The notes under the pieces are model-generated. The model did not search any database. It saw only the letters and a list, made by a program, of their open reading frames with translations, and had not been told where the DNA came from. Positions 11,157 to 23,580 of a DNA stretch of 64,000 nt are shown here, piece after piece. Location: positions 71,738,841 through 71,802,840 of the forward strand of contig OX388349.1 of assembly GCA_947579665.1 (NCBI GenBank), read 5' to 3'. This DNA is from Sympetrum striolatum (lineage: Eukaryota > Arthropoda > Insecta > Odonata > Libellulidae). The position numbers and the translations under genes are program-made. Every line of letters starts with the position of its first letter. The first letter of the stretch is position 1.

Positions 11157-12999
11157 CACTTCTGTAAAAGAAGTGAGACGGAGGTAACACTAAAAGAAGA
11201 ACTTAAGAAAATGAAAAACTTAGAGACCTGAGATCGAGTATCAAGTCGCTATTTCACGCCTCTATCTATCTTTGGGTCTCAAGACGCCCGCTTCCTCGTT
11301 CTAAGTAAAACTTATTCCCATCACTTTATTTAATTAATAATAATTAATCAAAATACAATCATTTCCACTTTTCTTTTAAGATGATATTTAAATTATATTT
11401 TAACAGTTTTGGGGCAGATTTAAAATAGTATTAACTTATCTCCATTTAAGTTACTAAGGGTTAAGATAAAAAATGGAATTTCTAAAAAGAGCAATCTATT
11501 AAACATCACTTAATTGTTTAAAGGGCGCATGCAGGCCTCTAGTATCACATCCCTGTTTTAGATGATGGAGAATGGAATTACTGTCTTAACAGCTATTGAA
11601 TTTTTAGCGAATTTTCTTAGTTTACCCTTGCGTTTATCCGTGAGTATTTTTAGCAACTTTAAAATTGTTAAAACTTAATGACCCTGTGATTAATTAGTAT
11701 CCATAAAAAACTAATGCAGTTACATTTATTTGGTAAATTTCTGTCCGAAACTATGGGCTACAAAATGAAATATCGTTGCGACTATTATTTTTTTCTATTT
11801 TCCGTCCAAAACCAAGCAATCACGAGGAATTCCCAGGTTCGTGTCACTCAAGACCAACAGTGTAATTATCTCGGTCTTCTAACAAATCCCATGAGTCCAA
11901 TAAGTAATTATATCCTTCAAGTTTCAGACTAAATTGTACCTTCAAGTTAGATGGCCGGAGAGGAAAAAATTCCAGTAGGATTTAACCTTATATATAGTAA
12001 TATTTTCAAATTTAAAAAATAATGTCAGAATAAAAATAAAGCGACCAGTATTCTACGAATCGATTATTTATACCAATGCAGTGAGGGACAGTTTCTTCGA
12101 GAAGTCGCGGTCTTTACAGGTACACATACGACCAATCGCAGATCAAATCTTGGTAACCCCTACTCCATACGTTTATAACCTGCTATTATCATCATGTGAA
12201 TTGGAAAAGTAATTCATCGACACAGCATTAAGGGAGTAATTTTAAAAGGTAAGGAATGAATATAGCAAATACTCAACAATTATAGGAGTCAACAAGGCAT
12301 AGATAAATGGCTAACATTTATAAAACGATATTCCAGTAGATACAAATTAGAAGGTAAAATCTCGCATCGCCTTATCAAGACATATAAATTCGTCATTCTG
12401 CTTCCGTGAAGTTTCCATTGTTGTTGTGAGAACAGATGCCGAAAAGAAAGGACAATGATCCCTGTCTTTTTGCATTGACGCGTGACGAAGATGATGGCTC
12501 AGTAGAGCATAAATCAGTCTCGGATGGTGGCAGTCGAGAGAAAGCAACGCTTATTTGGGGTATAGGCTCAGAAACATGGGAATTCTGTAGTGTAACTGTT
12601 GCTCTGAGTTGTGATAAAAATGATTCACCTCAAGATTTATTTCATTAGTTTTCCAGTCAAATTTCAGTTATTTTACGTAGTAGAATTTTAATCTGTTTCG
12701 CTCCACTGTCTCAGAAACATATTTTTAATATCGGAATTGACATGCTGTTACATGGATCTCATAGACCACGATCTACCATCTACTTAAATTATTTTCTTCC
12801 GAAATACAGCGTTCTGCTTAAGACTGCAAATGTTGATCAAAGACGTACAAGATACAATTTTTCGATTTCCAGTCATTAGTTTTCAAATTGTTTCGTAATT
12901 TGGAATAGGTGGAAAAAGGAATGAATGAAACTATTATGAAAAATCAGTAATAGCATATCAAACTTATTCTTTCACAGAAACTTCCCGGAGCTTAGTAAT
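11157..12999. other. non-coding stretch with a small ATG frame
   Basis: An ATG-started frame at 12436-12648 (70 residues, acidic stretch TRDEDDG, beginning MPKRKDND) is present on the plus strand. It resembles nothing I know and has no visible promoter or splice context. The rest is AT-rich. Confidence 0.35.
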
Positions 13000-13145
13000 T
13001 TGAAGCATCCCGGGAGTACCTCTTTGATAAGAGAGGGACTCAAACCCGGAAATTCTACTCGCCAGGTTAAGTGGAAAGTCCTGGTTTGAGTTTCAACCTC
13101 TTCGGGCCTTATTTCAAGTCAGTTTTTTTCTTTGGGCTTTTCTGT
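13000..13145. repeat. SINE-like unit with opposed B boxes
   Basis: GGTTTGAGTTT at 13083-13093 on the plus strand and the inverse of GGGTTTGAGTCCC at 13035-13047 on the minus strand lie about 40 bases apart, facing opposite ways. A tail TTTCAAGTCAGTTTTTTTC follows on the plus side, similar to tails of the SINEs at 35.9 and 47.4 kb. It may be two SINE fragments in inverted orientation or one degenerate unit. Confidence 0.4.
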
Positions 13146-16100
13146 GTGGATGTCTTATCTACTTCACCTAAAATCCTTTCCTAGTGTACCTTTATTAAAT
13201 CTGTTTGAGGATTAAAACCATCCCATGGAGAAGCAGGACGAATTAAAGATGGTAAATGTGTCCAAATAAACAATCGTCAAAGAACTATCGTGCTTCCATT
13301 ACCATGTTAACGGATTTTTTAATTATTAGAAGGGCAACTTAGATATACGTATTATAATAACTAAATCCTTCATTAAAAATTATTCTCAATTAACTTCTTT
13401 GGATAAATAAATACATATAATTTCTGTACAAAATATCGTATCATAGGTTCCACGTATCTTTTATGCATCAACTTCTTTAAATTTGAGGCTAATGAATGTT
13501 AGAGTATTCCCTTAATACTCATACTTAACAATCTACCTCAACGCATATAACAGGGAAGAACGATAGATAAAGTACAATAACCTCTAACGTAAGTAGTTGA
13601 AAGATAACAGCAGTAGGAACTGACCTAGAATAATACTCAACGGCAATTGAGAATGCAACAAAAGTCAACGTCCGACTAAACCTCGCAAGTGCAAGCCAAC
13701 GACCTTCAGGGGAATAAAAGCGGTGCGAGATCAGATAGCAACGCCTTAAAAAAACGCTCCTTCCGCAATTCCCTTGGGCACGAACAGTCCACTGCATTCG
13801 CCGGACCAATCTTTGCCAAGGAAGAGAGGGTGGAATAAGGGAAAGAAAGGATTCCTCGGATGATTGATGAGAAGGTAAAAGCGAAAGGGAAGGGACATGT
13901 CGAATCTGCTTTACCCTCGACCTCCAGACTCAAAATAAGAACGAGCAAACATCCAACCGGCATTATACAAGGGAATCTACTCGACACATTATTTAATCTC
14001 ACTTTCCGAAGTGAAAGGGAAATCGGAACTTTTTATACTTCTTCCTTCCGAGGACCGTGTTTGTGTGCAGGAAAGAATGGAGAGACTCCGAGGAAGAAAT
14101 TCGCGGTGGAATTTTGCTACTAAATGAATTTAGCTTCTAGACGTTCGCCTCTCATATGATAGTTAATAGATTCGGGAACGCGGCTTAGCTTAGGCAATTT
14201 CGACGCGCATACATTTGCGTATTTTACCATACCGAAACATAAAAACATATATTTTCAATGGCTTCCGACATTTCCATAAATGTCTCATTGAATAGCAGAT
14301 CGTGCATCAAGGGATGAAATTTTATCTCGTTTTGCTCGTAAATTTTCACTGAATGTTCGTTGTAAAATGAACATATAAATCGGCATTTACTGTTAGAAGC
14401 TGTATATTTCATCGGACCAAACGTTGGAATCCCAAAAGTCCTATTCCTACTTTTAAAGGTTAAAACCTGAAACCGCAAAGAATTTACTGCAGGCAATAAC
14501 TTGAATGAAATCATTCAAAAGTAAGTATTGAAAACCCAAAAACTCCATACCATTCATCCAAAACTAAAGGATAAATAGACATCAAGCGACACCAGGTATC
14601 ACCATTAATTACGGGAGAAAAAAAGAGGAAAATGAGGGCAATGGTAATGCATCAAATTAATTGCAAAATATTTCTAATGTAAACCAAGATGAATAAATAA
14701 TACAAGCTCATTTAAGAATGTGTAGTTCACCGAAAACAACTGGAAGAAGTATGACACAAACGGAAATTTCTAACAACAATATATTAAGCATATAAATGTA
14801 CACAGTTATTGACATTAAAATTCTCAAACATGTTAATATAAAACTTTTACTTAATTATCCTTAAAAATTCTACCCTACCAGAAGAACAAAGGCACAGGGA
14901 TTACAGAAAATTTTAAAATGCTATCTAGGATGTTATATAACGCGTTTCTATCAACTAAACTTACAACATACTCTCCAAAACAGTAATAATTATAAAAACA
15001 TCAGTTAAAGAAGACTATCAATGGCTAGAGATCAAGATAACATTCAATACTGAGTAAACTCACATTGAAAGGAAGAAATGAATGGCTGACAGAGATATCT
15101 GGTGGAAGTAAATATTCAAATATCAATTTAATGACACAATTTGTACAGTTTCCAAAGTTAAAATTCTCGCTCATTCTCTCAGTCTGAGTTCTGATGATTG
15201 CACAATTTCGCAGAGCTGGATAACTTATCGCTTTTTGAGGAAATTGTACATGTAGTCACTAAATAGACAATTGAATGCGAACATTCTTTCACAGAATAGT
15301 TAATTGGCAAGTATTGTAACTATCGATAAAGGCTTCCGATCCTAAGTAAAAGATTCAGCGAGTAGGCAGTTCACTCGCTAACGGAAAATACACCCTTTTA
15401 AATTAAAAGTCGACCAGGGAGAGAAAATATTTTTTTTACTCTACCATATAGACGAGGATCCTTTGCAATTCGACAACTACAATTTTCCATTACGTCCAAA
15501 GTGAGGAAGAAACTCGGGACTAACGAGAAGAATCCCAAGAAACGTTAACTATTTCTCGGCAAGAGAAAAAAGTACAGATTAATCTCCCTTCACCGAGATA
15601 TATTGCAGCTCGTTAAAAGAAAGTTAAAAGTTCGACTGCGCAGTAAATTTAGCTCTTGCGAATCAAGACGCTCAAATCTTCGCATGGAGAAGTTGACACG
15701 CCGCTTCCCAGCATCATTAAGGAGCATTTTCAACTTCTGACAATTTCTCCGAGAATTATCGGCTTCAAACGCGGTCTACGATAATTCCCGATCTCTGGGA
15801 CTAAGACGAGAAAAGAAACGAGTGGCCGAGATATGAAAGACAGGAGGGCTGAAATAAGAGTAAAAACGAATGGGAAGCAATTAAATGGGTTTGTTAATTA
15901 ATGTTCTCTAATGAGGGAAAACGCCAAATAAAAATACTAGATGCTTGCCGACGCTTTTGAGGTCCACATCCCTTAGATAAAGAAAATCGTTTTTGCAGAG
16001 GAGAGGATGTGGGTTGCGCTGCGTACTCACCTGAAAGAAAGAAAAAGCCAAGATTAGTTTTTATTCGACCATTGCAAAACAGATTTTATTCAAAGAAAAT

Positions 16101-18826
16101 TCAAAAAAAATATTCTCTTATAGCTATGGAATTTGAATATATTAATTATAAATCATCAATGTAATTTAATTCTCACCGGAGAAAAAGCTTCTTAGTAAAA
16201 TGTTATATACATCAGTAACCATTCATGCCATCGACTTATGCGTGAGACTTACAATGCGCAAATCTTATATTTACGTATAGAATTGATACCAAGTTAATTA
16301 GAAATATAAACTATAATTCGAGATGAATATAATTAAATATAGAGATGTCGCTTACGATGTACATATTTCATTGACAACAGATAAACATTAATTCAAGAAA
16401 ACTGAAACTGATTACAAAATATATATGTAGTGATATGTTTGGGGAACAATTTAAGTAATTAGAAAATTGAGTTGGATCATTATTTCTTCTGAAAGAACTC
16501 TTCAGATTTGAAACCTAGCCTTCCTATTTTAGATTACATGAGTTTGGTTCATTAAGTACAGATTAAAATCTGCTGATAATTAAACGAGATAGTTCATCAC
16601 GAGCTCAATAAGCATACGAGGGGAAAGATTTTCATCGATAACTTGTTTATTTCGATTTCGTATCATCACTGTGAAAGATATATGTTTTTCTTAGAAATAA
16701 ACGATAAATAATTGCAAATTTGGAGGCATGTCCACTAATTTCAAGCATAAATGCGGTACGAAAATAAAAATGTTGACTTAATGCAAATCCATTAACCATA
16801 CCATAGAACCTGATAAATCGTTGCGTGATTCAGATGTAAGCACAGGAAATTCTCTTGGGCCAAAAAATAATTATCCAAGACAACTATTAAAACTAATTCT
16901 GTAAATAAGGAAAACAAGCCCATTTCATCCACGAAACTACTGCGACGAATTTTGTTTTCATTCGCAACTTAAGGATGTTCTATTTCAATACGTTGCAAAT
17001 GCTAGAATGCTATCGAGTAATTTCCTTATAAACAAAGCCTCTTAAGAATGTTCGCAAAGAGGCGCCTGGTGCAAATCTCACAACATTCCTATACTTAGTA
17101 AAGCATTTGGCGCCCTCAAGTAATTGATAAATTCAAAGACAAGTTAAGTAAATAATTTATACGAATTATTATAAATTAAACAAACTTTTTCATGAAGATC
17201 CATTCATTGCGATGAAAATAAATTTTAATTAAATGATATAACTATACCTGGATCATAACCTCATTTTACTAGTATATATTTTACATTTTCAAAATCAAAA
17301 TTTATATTTTTTTGATTTCGCGGAATAAATTTCGCAGGAAGATATAATAAAATTCGTATAATATAGAGAATAGTAGAGATATTAAGACCAAAGACCTTTT
17401 GATGATAAATTTTCAATGTATGGCTTTTGTAGTGTGCCAATGACAGCAAGGTCTCGCGGTATTACTTCGCATAAATTAAAAATCTCCCAGAATCAATTAA
17501 GTTCACTGTGGCAACCTTAGAAAACATGTAAATGTTAGTGGAGAATGAACCGTTTGTAGAGTCTTTTCTTGTGTGAGCTGAAAACGGTTGGGAAAAATGC
17601 AGAATTTTCACAAAACAGAACCGCGATACCATATCTTGCAGCTCTTAAGTGGAATAATGAAACTAGAAAAGGTTTAATAATCAACGAGAAAATCTCCACG
17701 CTGAGGCAAATGTTCCCAGAGTGCACCATACGGGGTCACGTTTTGCAGCATTCCAAACTAATTGCATCTGGGAAAGATACCGCCATATGATACTGCGTTA
17801 TGGCAACAGCACCAGCATGTGCACCAATGTGCACCGAGTGCTAACGTGACGACACGATTGGAATCCACGAATGAAGAATAAATCCATCGGTTTGCCGAAT
17901 CTGCGAAAAAGAGTTCTCCCGCACGATAAGCGATTTCGGCTATAATGTCGAAGATTCGGCTCCGAGTCAGCAAACGTCACCTCTCCGATGCTTTGTCTAC
18001 CAGATGGCGCACCATCGCTGTAAGGTTTCCCAGAGAAATTTCCGGTCCTCCGCTAGAACCCGACGAACTGTTTCTCTTCATAAGGACGTGAAAGAAGGTT
18101 TTGGAATAAAACAGAGCTGTAAAAATGGGACGGAAGAACAGCACATGTGCATGGTTATAAGCAAAATGTACGAAAGAAAATTTTTCGAAAATGGATTTTT
18201 TGAACGATCCATTCGTTGAACGACTGAAACTGATAATAAAATTCTTTGAAAATAGAAATAAAAAACCCAACCCATTCCTGACAATTTATTTTTAACACCG
18301 AATCAGTTCCTTTAATGAAAAGTTTGGATAACTTCAGCTTCATTAGAGTGGTCTTTTATCGAAGAATCCGTATGCTCCCATACATTCTATCGATTGATGT
18401 TCTAATAGATATTGGGGAAATTTATCTACAATAAGATCTCCTGACCATACACCTTTAGAATCCACTAGAATACTTCAATTTAAACGATATTTTAGAGAAA
18501 GAGTAAACTAATTAGTCTCAAGGAAATACGCAAAAACACCGCTCTCTCACATTTCAAAACATACTCATGAAGGAAAAAATACAACTATTTTAAAAAACTA
18601 TTCAAAGAAAAACATATGTTGATGAAGAGATAATTTCTTTATTCCTCCGAGAGATAAGAAAGACAGAATTTATCAATTCTCTTCAAAGCAATATCTTTGA
18701 ATAAGCTGAATAATTTTATAAATTGTAGGAATCAACCACAACTTTCAATAACGAAAGAATATACATTTATACTCGGCAATATCTCGAGAAAAGCAAACTG
18801 AAAAACATATCCTTAACTAGAAAATT
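13146..18826. other. non-coding stretch with three GC-richer patches
   Basis: GC-richer patches lie near 13670-14110, 15620-16020 and 17760-18080, separated by very AT-rich DNA. Frames open on both strands inside the patches do not resemble known proteins. The patches could be regulatory, but the sequence alone does not show it. Confidence 0.4.
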
Positions 18827-18894
18827 GAAGAAGAACTCTGATGTTAACTTTCCACAGGAATTTTTGATGACGGTAAACATCTGAGTTCTTCTTC
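18827..18894 (+). ncRNA. hairpin, possible pre-miRNA
   Basis: GAAGAAGAACTCTGATGTT at 18827-18845 pairs with AACATCTGAGTTCTTCTTC at 18876-18894 with one mismatch in 19. A few more pairs are possible after a mismatch (AC with GT), leaving a loop of roughly 24-30 bases. Total length near 68 bases and one interior mismatch fit a microRNA precursor. The arms could equally be a tiny inverted-repeat element. Which strand is transcribed cannot be told. Confidence 0.35.
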
Positions 18895-20927
18895 GATATT
18901 TTAAAATAAAATTCTACCAGATTTCACTTAGCACTTTTAATTTCATATTCTTAACTGAAAATCTAAGACAATTTTTACAAAAACCAATGCTACTGTAAAA
19001 TGAGTATGTTTGATCAATAGGGGCTCTATAAACATGACGCTCGGCCTGATTTCTTGCATATTTCCGTCTTAGTCTAAACTAACAAATTAAAAGCGATTGA
19101 ATTGTTTATATTAATTTACATTAAAGGTCTGGAACGTGCACAATAATTACAAATTACAGTAGAGACATATTACTTTTGTAATTTATTCTGATTTCGTTGA
19201 AGTAAAAACGATAAAATTTGACAAGTCATTTCAGAATAAATATATTCGTTTATAATCAGAAAGAAATATCCTGAGATATGAAGCCCGATATAAATAGATA
19301 GTACCCTTACCTCCTGAAGCGGTGGCAACCATGAGACGGAAGAGCACTGATTTCTATTTTAGACTACAATTTATTAAGCAAAGAAAACTTTCGGTTACTT
19401 TACACAAATCGATTCACCGTTGAAAAACTATATTTTCTACGACAAAGTTTTGAAAATTAACTTTTAGAGAAACACGAGGAATATTCAAAATCCATTATTT
19501 ATTTTCCATTAACCTTAATGGAACCACTTTCTCTTCGGGAAACATGAACACAAGTTTAAAAATCAATACGCAAAAAACACGATAACATACCACCGGAGCT
19601 GAAAGGGCATTCGGCAAGAAAGAGGGATGCATATTTAATAACTCCTGAAGGGCATAAAAGATGAAAAACTTGGGGTAACCTTTTTCACCGAATGAAACGC
19701 TGAAACGGCAGTGCAATTAAGGATTTTATCTGGAGCTTTAAAAACGACTGAAAGGAAGGGTTTTCTGGTGCTCCTGATTAAATTTTGATCCCCCCTAATA
19801 GCCTAGCAGCACGTTTATAACACCTTCCGTTGGCTCCCGGTATTAACACTCCGGAGTCATTCCGCCGTGGCGTGTGCCCGAAATAAAAGAGAGCGCTGCG
19901 GGTAGATTCCACACCGGAGACAATCTATTCGACAGAAGACTTTAATCACGGCAGAAGCCATACACTCGCTCTACTCTCCTAACTTCAATCAACGATAAAG
20001 TCTCGGATTAATACGTCAAAGAGGTCGTTTCGGGCCAGAGAGTTCATGGCTAAATTTAGAGATCTTTCTTTCGAGGAGAGAGAGTTTTATTTACAGCTAC
20101 CTCGTCGATTTACTTTCAAAATATTTATGAAAAAACAAATTAAAATAAAGTTTTCCTCAATTCCCACATTAAAGAGCACCACAGCCAGTATCAAAACGAG
20201 TCAACACAATCTTTCTAAATACAACACCACTCGAGAAAGAAATTAAAAATCAATGCAAAAACAAAAAAAAACACTTTAATCTAACCTCATACTCATTAAA
20301 TCTTATCCATCTCATGGAGCCATGAGTCTCACTCGTTAACTTTTCCACGTCTTCAAACTTAAATGATCCCTTTCGATATTATCTCGAGTATAACAAAAAG
20401 ATAAGACTAACAAAACAATCTTATCTCCAATCTTCAATTAGAGTGGGAAATCCAAACACATTTACAATCTAGCTTATTCAAAGCAATGATAAATTAGCTA
20501 CAAAAGACTCATTCTAGACTATTTCCACGGTGCATTGGGATGACGAGACTATGGTTGATGAGCATAACAGAAAAGGGAAAGCGGCTGTCGAAAATGATTG
20601 CATTTAATTCTTCAATTTATCTCATCCAACGCTTGGATGATTAAACACAATCAACACATACCTCATTGACTCCCTTTCAAACTACTGACCCAACTGATCA
20701 CCGAGAGTTGAAAATGAAGACATTGGAAAAAATTTACCCAATTAGCCACGATAAGGGAGAGAAATTAAACGATGCAGATCTGATGAATTATGCGGTTTAA
20801 ACTGAAAGCTTTCCGACAACAAGTTTAACATGCAAGTTTAACAAACAAGTTTTACATTCTTTAAACACTCTAGCGATCCTTGAAACACCCTAATCATCAT
20901 TCAATATAATAGTGGCATTTTGAAATT
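18895..20927. other. non-coding stretch with GC-richer patch
   Basis: A GC-richer patch lies at 19790-20045. A 66-codon ATG frame follows at 20046 (begins MAKFRDLSFEEREF) without recognisable family features. The remainder is AT-rich. Confidence 0.35.
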
Positions 20928-20970
20928 AAACAAGTCTGTAAAGTACAAAACAAACAAGTCTGTAAAGTAC
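20928..20970 (+). repeat. 19-bp direct repeat
   Basis: AAACAAGTCTGTAAAGTAC occurs at 20928-20946 and again at 20952-20970. The second copy overlaps the end of the 125-bp dispersed repeat copy B, so this is a local duplication at that end or a trace of its insertion. Confidence 0.8.
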
Positions 20971-21076
20971 TCAACCTGAAGGCCTGTTGGTACCTCACTT
21001 CCTCCGGCATAAGCTACTAAGTGCTTGCAGATATGAATGAGGTTCACTAGGCAGGATGAAAGTGAGGTAGTTTGCC
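20958..21076 (-). repeat. 125-bp dispersed repeat, copy B
   Basis: On the minus strand it begins TGGCAAACTACCTCACTTTC, then GCCTAGTGAACCTCATTC, AGCACTTAGTAGCTTATG, GTGAGGTACCAACAGGCC and GAGTACTTTACAGAC. It matches copy A at the start and copies D and G at the end. Confidence 0.7.
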
Positions 21077-22491
21077 ATAAACAACAAGAATTAAACGAAA
21101 ATTACGCAACAAATATTTTAAAATATAACATTTTAAGTGGAAAGTGGAAAATATTTCTCGGATTGCTTGATTGGAAATGTTAACATTCAATCAGAACAAT
21201 GAAAACAATTTCTAAGAAATCGATTTAAATGGGTGCGTAATACTCGTATTTAGAACGGGCTATATAGTATAGAAAACTCTTCAAAGTCTGTCTAATATGT
21301 AAAGAAAGATAAAATCATATTCTTTATCTTCAAGCTTAGTTTTCTTGATAGCTTTCTACAACGTTCTGAGACTTTCGAAAGAAATTCAATTTTCTTCTAT
21401 TGATTGTCAGGCCGCAGAGATAAATCAACTACAAAGAAATGAATTGATAATTTATTTTGTTACGATTAATTTCTTTCGAGAAGTATCTCTCCTATTCAAT
21501 ACATATACATCTAAAAATGCATCATCATAGGTAAATTATTGGGAAATAGGTGAAAACAGGATGAGAGTTTGGGAACAAAATGTATTAAGAAGCACGTACT
21601 CCTGAGCACTTGCTGAAGCCGATAACGAAATCGCTTTATCGGCAAGCGTAAGAACAAACAGCGATAAGAGAGGCTATCACCAAACCGTTTGCGCAACCAC
21701 TCTTCGGGCGGAACAAGTAAGAGATTTACACATCAACAAATTTTATTTTCGATCCCGCATGAGACTATCTGAACCTAAACAGTTTTGATGTAAATAACAC
21801 TCGACAACTGCACAATCTGAATGAAAATAACTTAATCGGATAGATTTGAATAACATAATTATTGCGATCGATTTAAATACTGTAATTTAGTGACAAATGA
21901 AACAAGCTTTGTATTTCCACTTTTTATAAGTGTCTATAGTCTCGCCTTCATCTTCAGGGTTTAAAAAGTCAAATTGCAGACGAAATTGATAACAAATAAA
22001 AATAAATATGATGGAAATGCATAAAAACGTTGTTTCGATTATCATATTATTGCACCTATACCCAAATTCGAGCTGGATCATACAAATTTTTGCAATAAAA
22101 GTCGTAAGACCGTTCGATAAATCAGTGGAATGTCCAACCAACCAACAGAAGTCAATTTCAACAATGAACAGCATCCAAGCATCTTTGGAAACGAATACGC
22201 TAGAAATAAACTTCCATGACATGAAAATAGGATATGGAAACCAACGTTTTCATAGAGCACGAAACAAAACCTAGTATTTTAACCACCAAAAAACACATAG
22301 CAAAGAAATGTTACTTTAGATTAAGCTATCCTTATTAGCCATTGCTACTAAAGCTTTATAGTGGCTGATAGCATAGGTTGTGATAGATGGTGCACATAGA
22401 CTCAACTAAATTTCAATAATAAGCTATTACTGTATAAAAAAACTTACTCCATCGATCAACCAAATTTCGGTTTTTGTATCCCAGCGAGTAA
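21077..22491. other. non-coding stretch
   Basis: A small hairpin GCCGATA...TATCGGC lies at 21618-21643. Open frames at 21887-22274 run on both strands without recognisable motifs. No other feature is seen. Confidence 0.4.
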
Positions 22492-22812
22492 AAAAGTAAA
22501 TTTTTAATCAGTCGTATTCACCTCAAAGTAAACAGTGTACTCCGGATCTGGGCTGGGCTAAAAGCTTTAAAGGAACACACATTTAATCCACCGCCATATA
22601 AATTACGAAATACCACTTTCGCTCACGCTGGATGCGTCCTTATGGATCTCGCAAATCACGAGACCACAAACGTAGAAGCCGCCTTTTTTGCTAAGGAAGA
22701 GGACGTCCGTAAACTGTGGAAACGCTTCGCTCAAAATCTAATAAAGGAGCTTAAAGAGAAGAAAAACATCAGCGAAAAACCTCGTACGCGGGAAGAAGGA
22801 CAGGCAATCTAG
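22492..22812 (+). CDS. possible exon or gene remnant, unrecognised
   Basis: The plus-strand frame is open from just after a TAA at 22489-22491 to TAG at 22810-22812, about 106 codons. It has no ATG until 22642, so if real it is an exon rather than a complete gene, or a remnant. From about 22558 the translation has protein-like composition: a HTFNPPPYKLRN segment, then AHAGCVLMDLANHETTNVEA, then a charged, helix-like KEEDVRKLWKRF and KELKEKKN, ending TREEGQAI. The stretch is GC-richer than its surroundings. AG dinucleotides near 22528 and 22535 could be acceptor sites, but the pyrimidine tract is weak. I do not recognise the family. It could be the last exon of a host gene or a fragment of a mobile-element protein. 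Confidence 0.3.
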   Translation, partial: KSKFLISRIHLKVNSVLRIWAGLKALKEHTFNPPPYKLRNTTFAHAGCVLMDLANHETTNVEAAFFAKEEDVRKLWKRFAQNLIKELKEKKNISEKPRTREEGQAI

Positions 22813-23502
22813 AAAGGGAAATTCAAGTAATGCTGGTTGACGACGTCAAGAAAATCAAATCAAAGCATAATTAAGATATTTGGGCTTTTTTCATGCAAAA
22901 GAGATTTCACGGTATTTCGGCAAAAACATACAAGCAGAATATAAGCAGATTTTTGAATTTTTTCATACTTCCGTTCAACCTCGAGAAAGCTTTATTGTCC
23001 ACAGAAAATGTGGAGTTGAGGTACGCGAGGAGTACAGCTAGGTACTGTAATTTTAAATCGTTTCCATTTCCTTCCCAAATTACAAAATATTGCTTTCGAC
23101 AGAAAAGACACTATAAAATCTGTTGCGGTATTTTAATTTCCAATGAAGTGGAGGCAAAGCGGACAAATACTATTTTAAAGAATCATATAGAAATATGTTC
23201 ATAAATTAAAGAACCAAACCTCCAAAAAATTTAGTTGAAACATAATAAGTATAGCATTCAAAATCGTGCATTTCCTCCGATTTTGTAAACTTGCCGGATA
23301 TTAAACATGAATAACTTGCAAATACTTCGATATATAAATAATTACTGCAAATTACTCAGCTTGTAACTTAGTCTACAATGGTTAATCGAGGATCAACGAA
23401 ACTTGAAAATTGTACAATTTTTTTTCTGACCTATTTTTGTGAAATTCAAGTTCTTTTGTTCTCGTTTTTAACCCATCGCAATTGACCCACATAATCTTAA
23501 TT
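22813..23502. other. non-coding stretch
   Basis: A 103-codon frame at 22893-23204 on the plus strand has no recognisable motif. AT-rich otherwise. Confidence 0.4.
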
Positions 23503-23580
23503 GGGGCCTCCGGATAGCCAAGTGGGTTGTACGCTCGCCTTTGGAAAAAAACAGTCCCGGATTCAATTCTATGAAGGCCC
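23503..23580 (+). mobile_element. tRNA-like SINE head, CCTTTGG type
   Basis: GGGCCT at 23504-23509 can pair with AGGCCC at 23575-23580 like an acceptor stem. An A-box-like GGATAGCCAAGTGGG and a degenerate B box GGATTCAATTC lie between. The middle GCCTTTGG is shared with the unit at 43839-43914, so the two belong to one family. B-box decay argues against a working tRNA gene. Confidence 0.6.
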
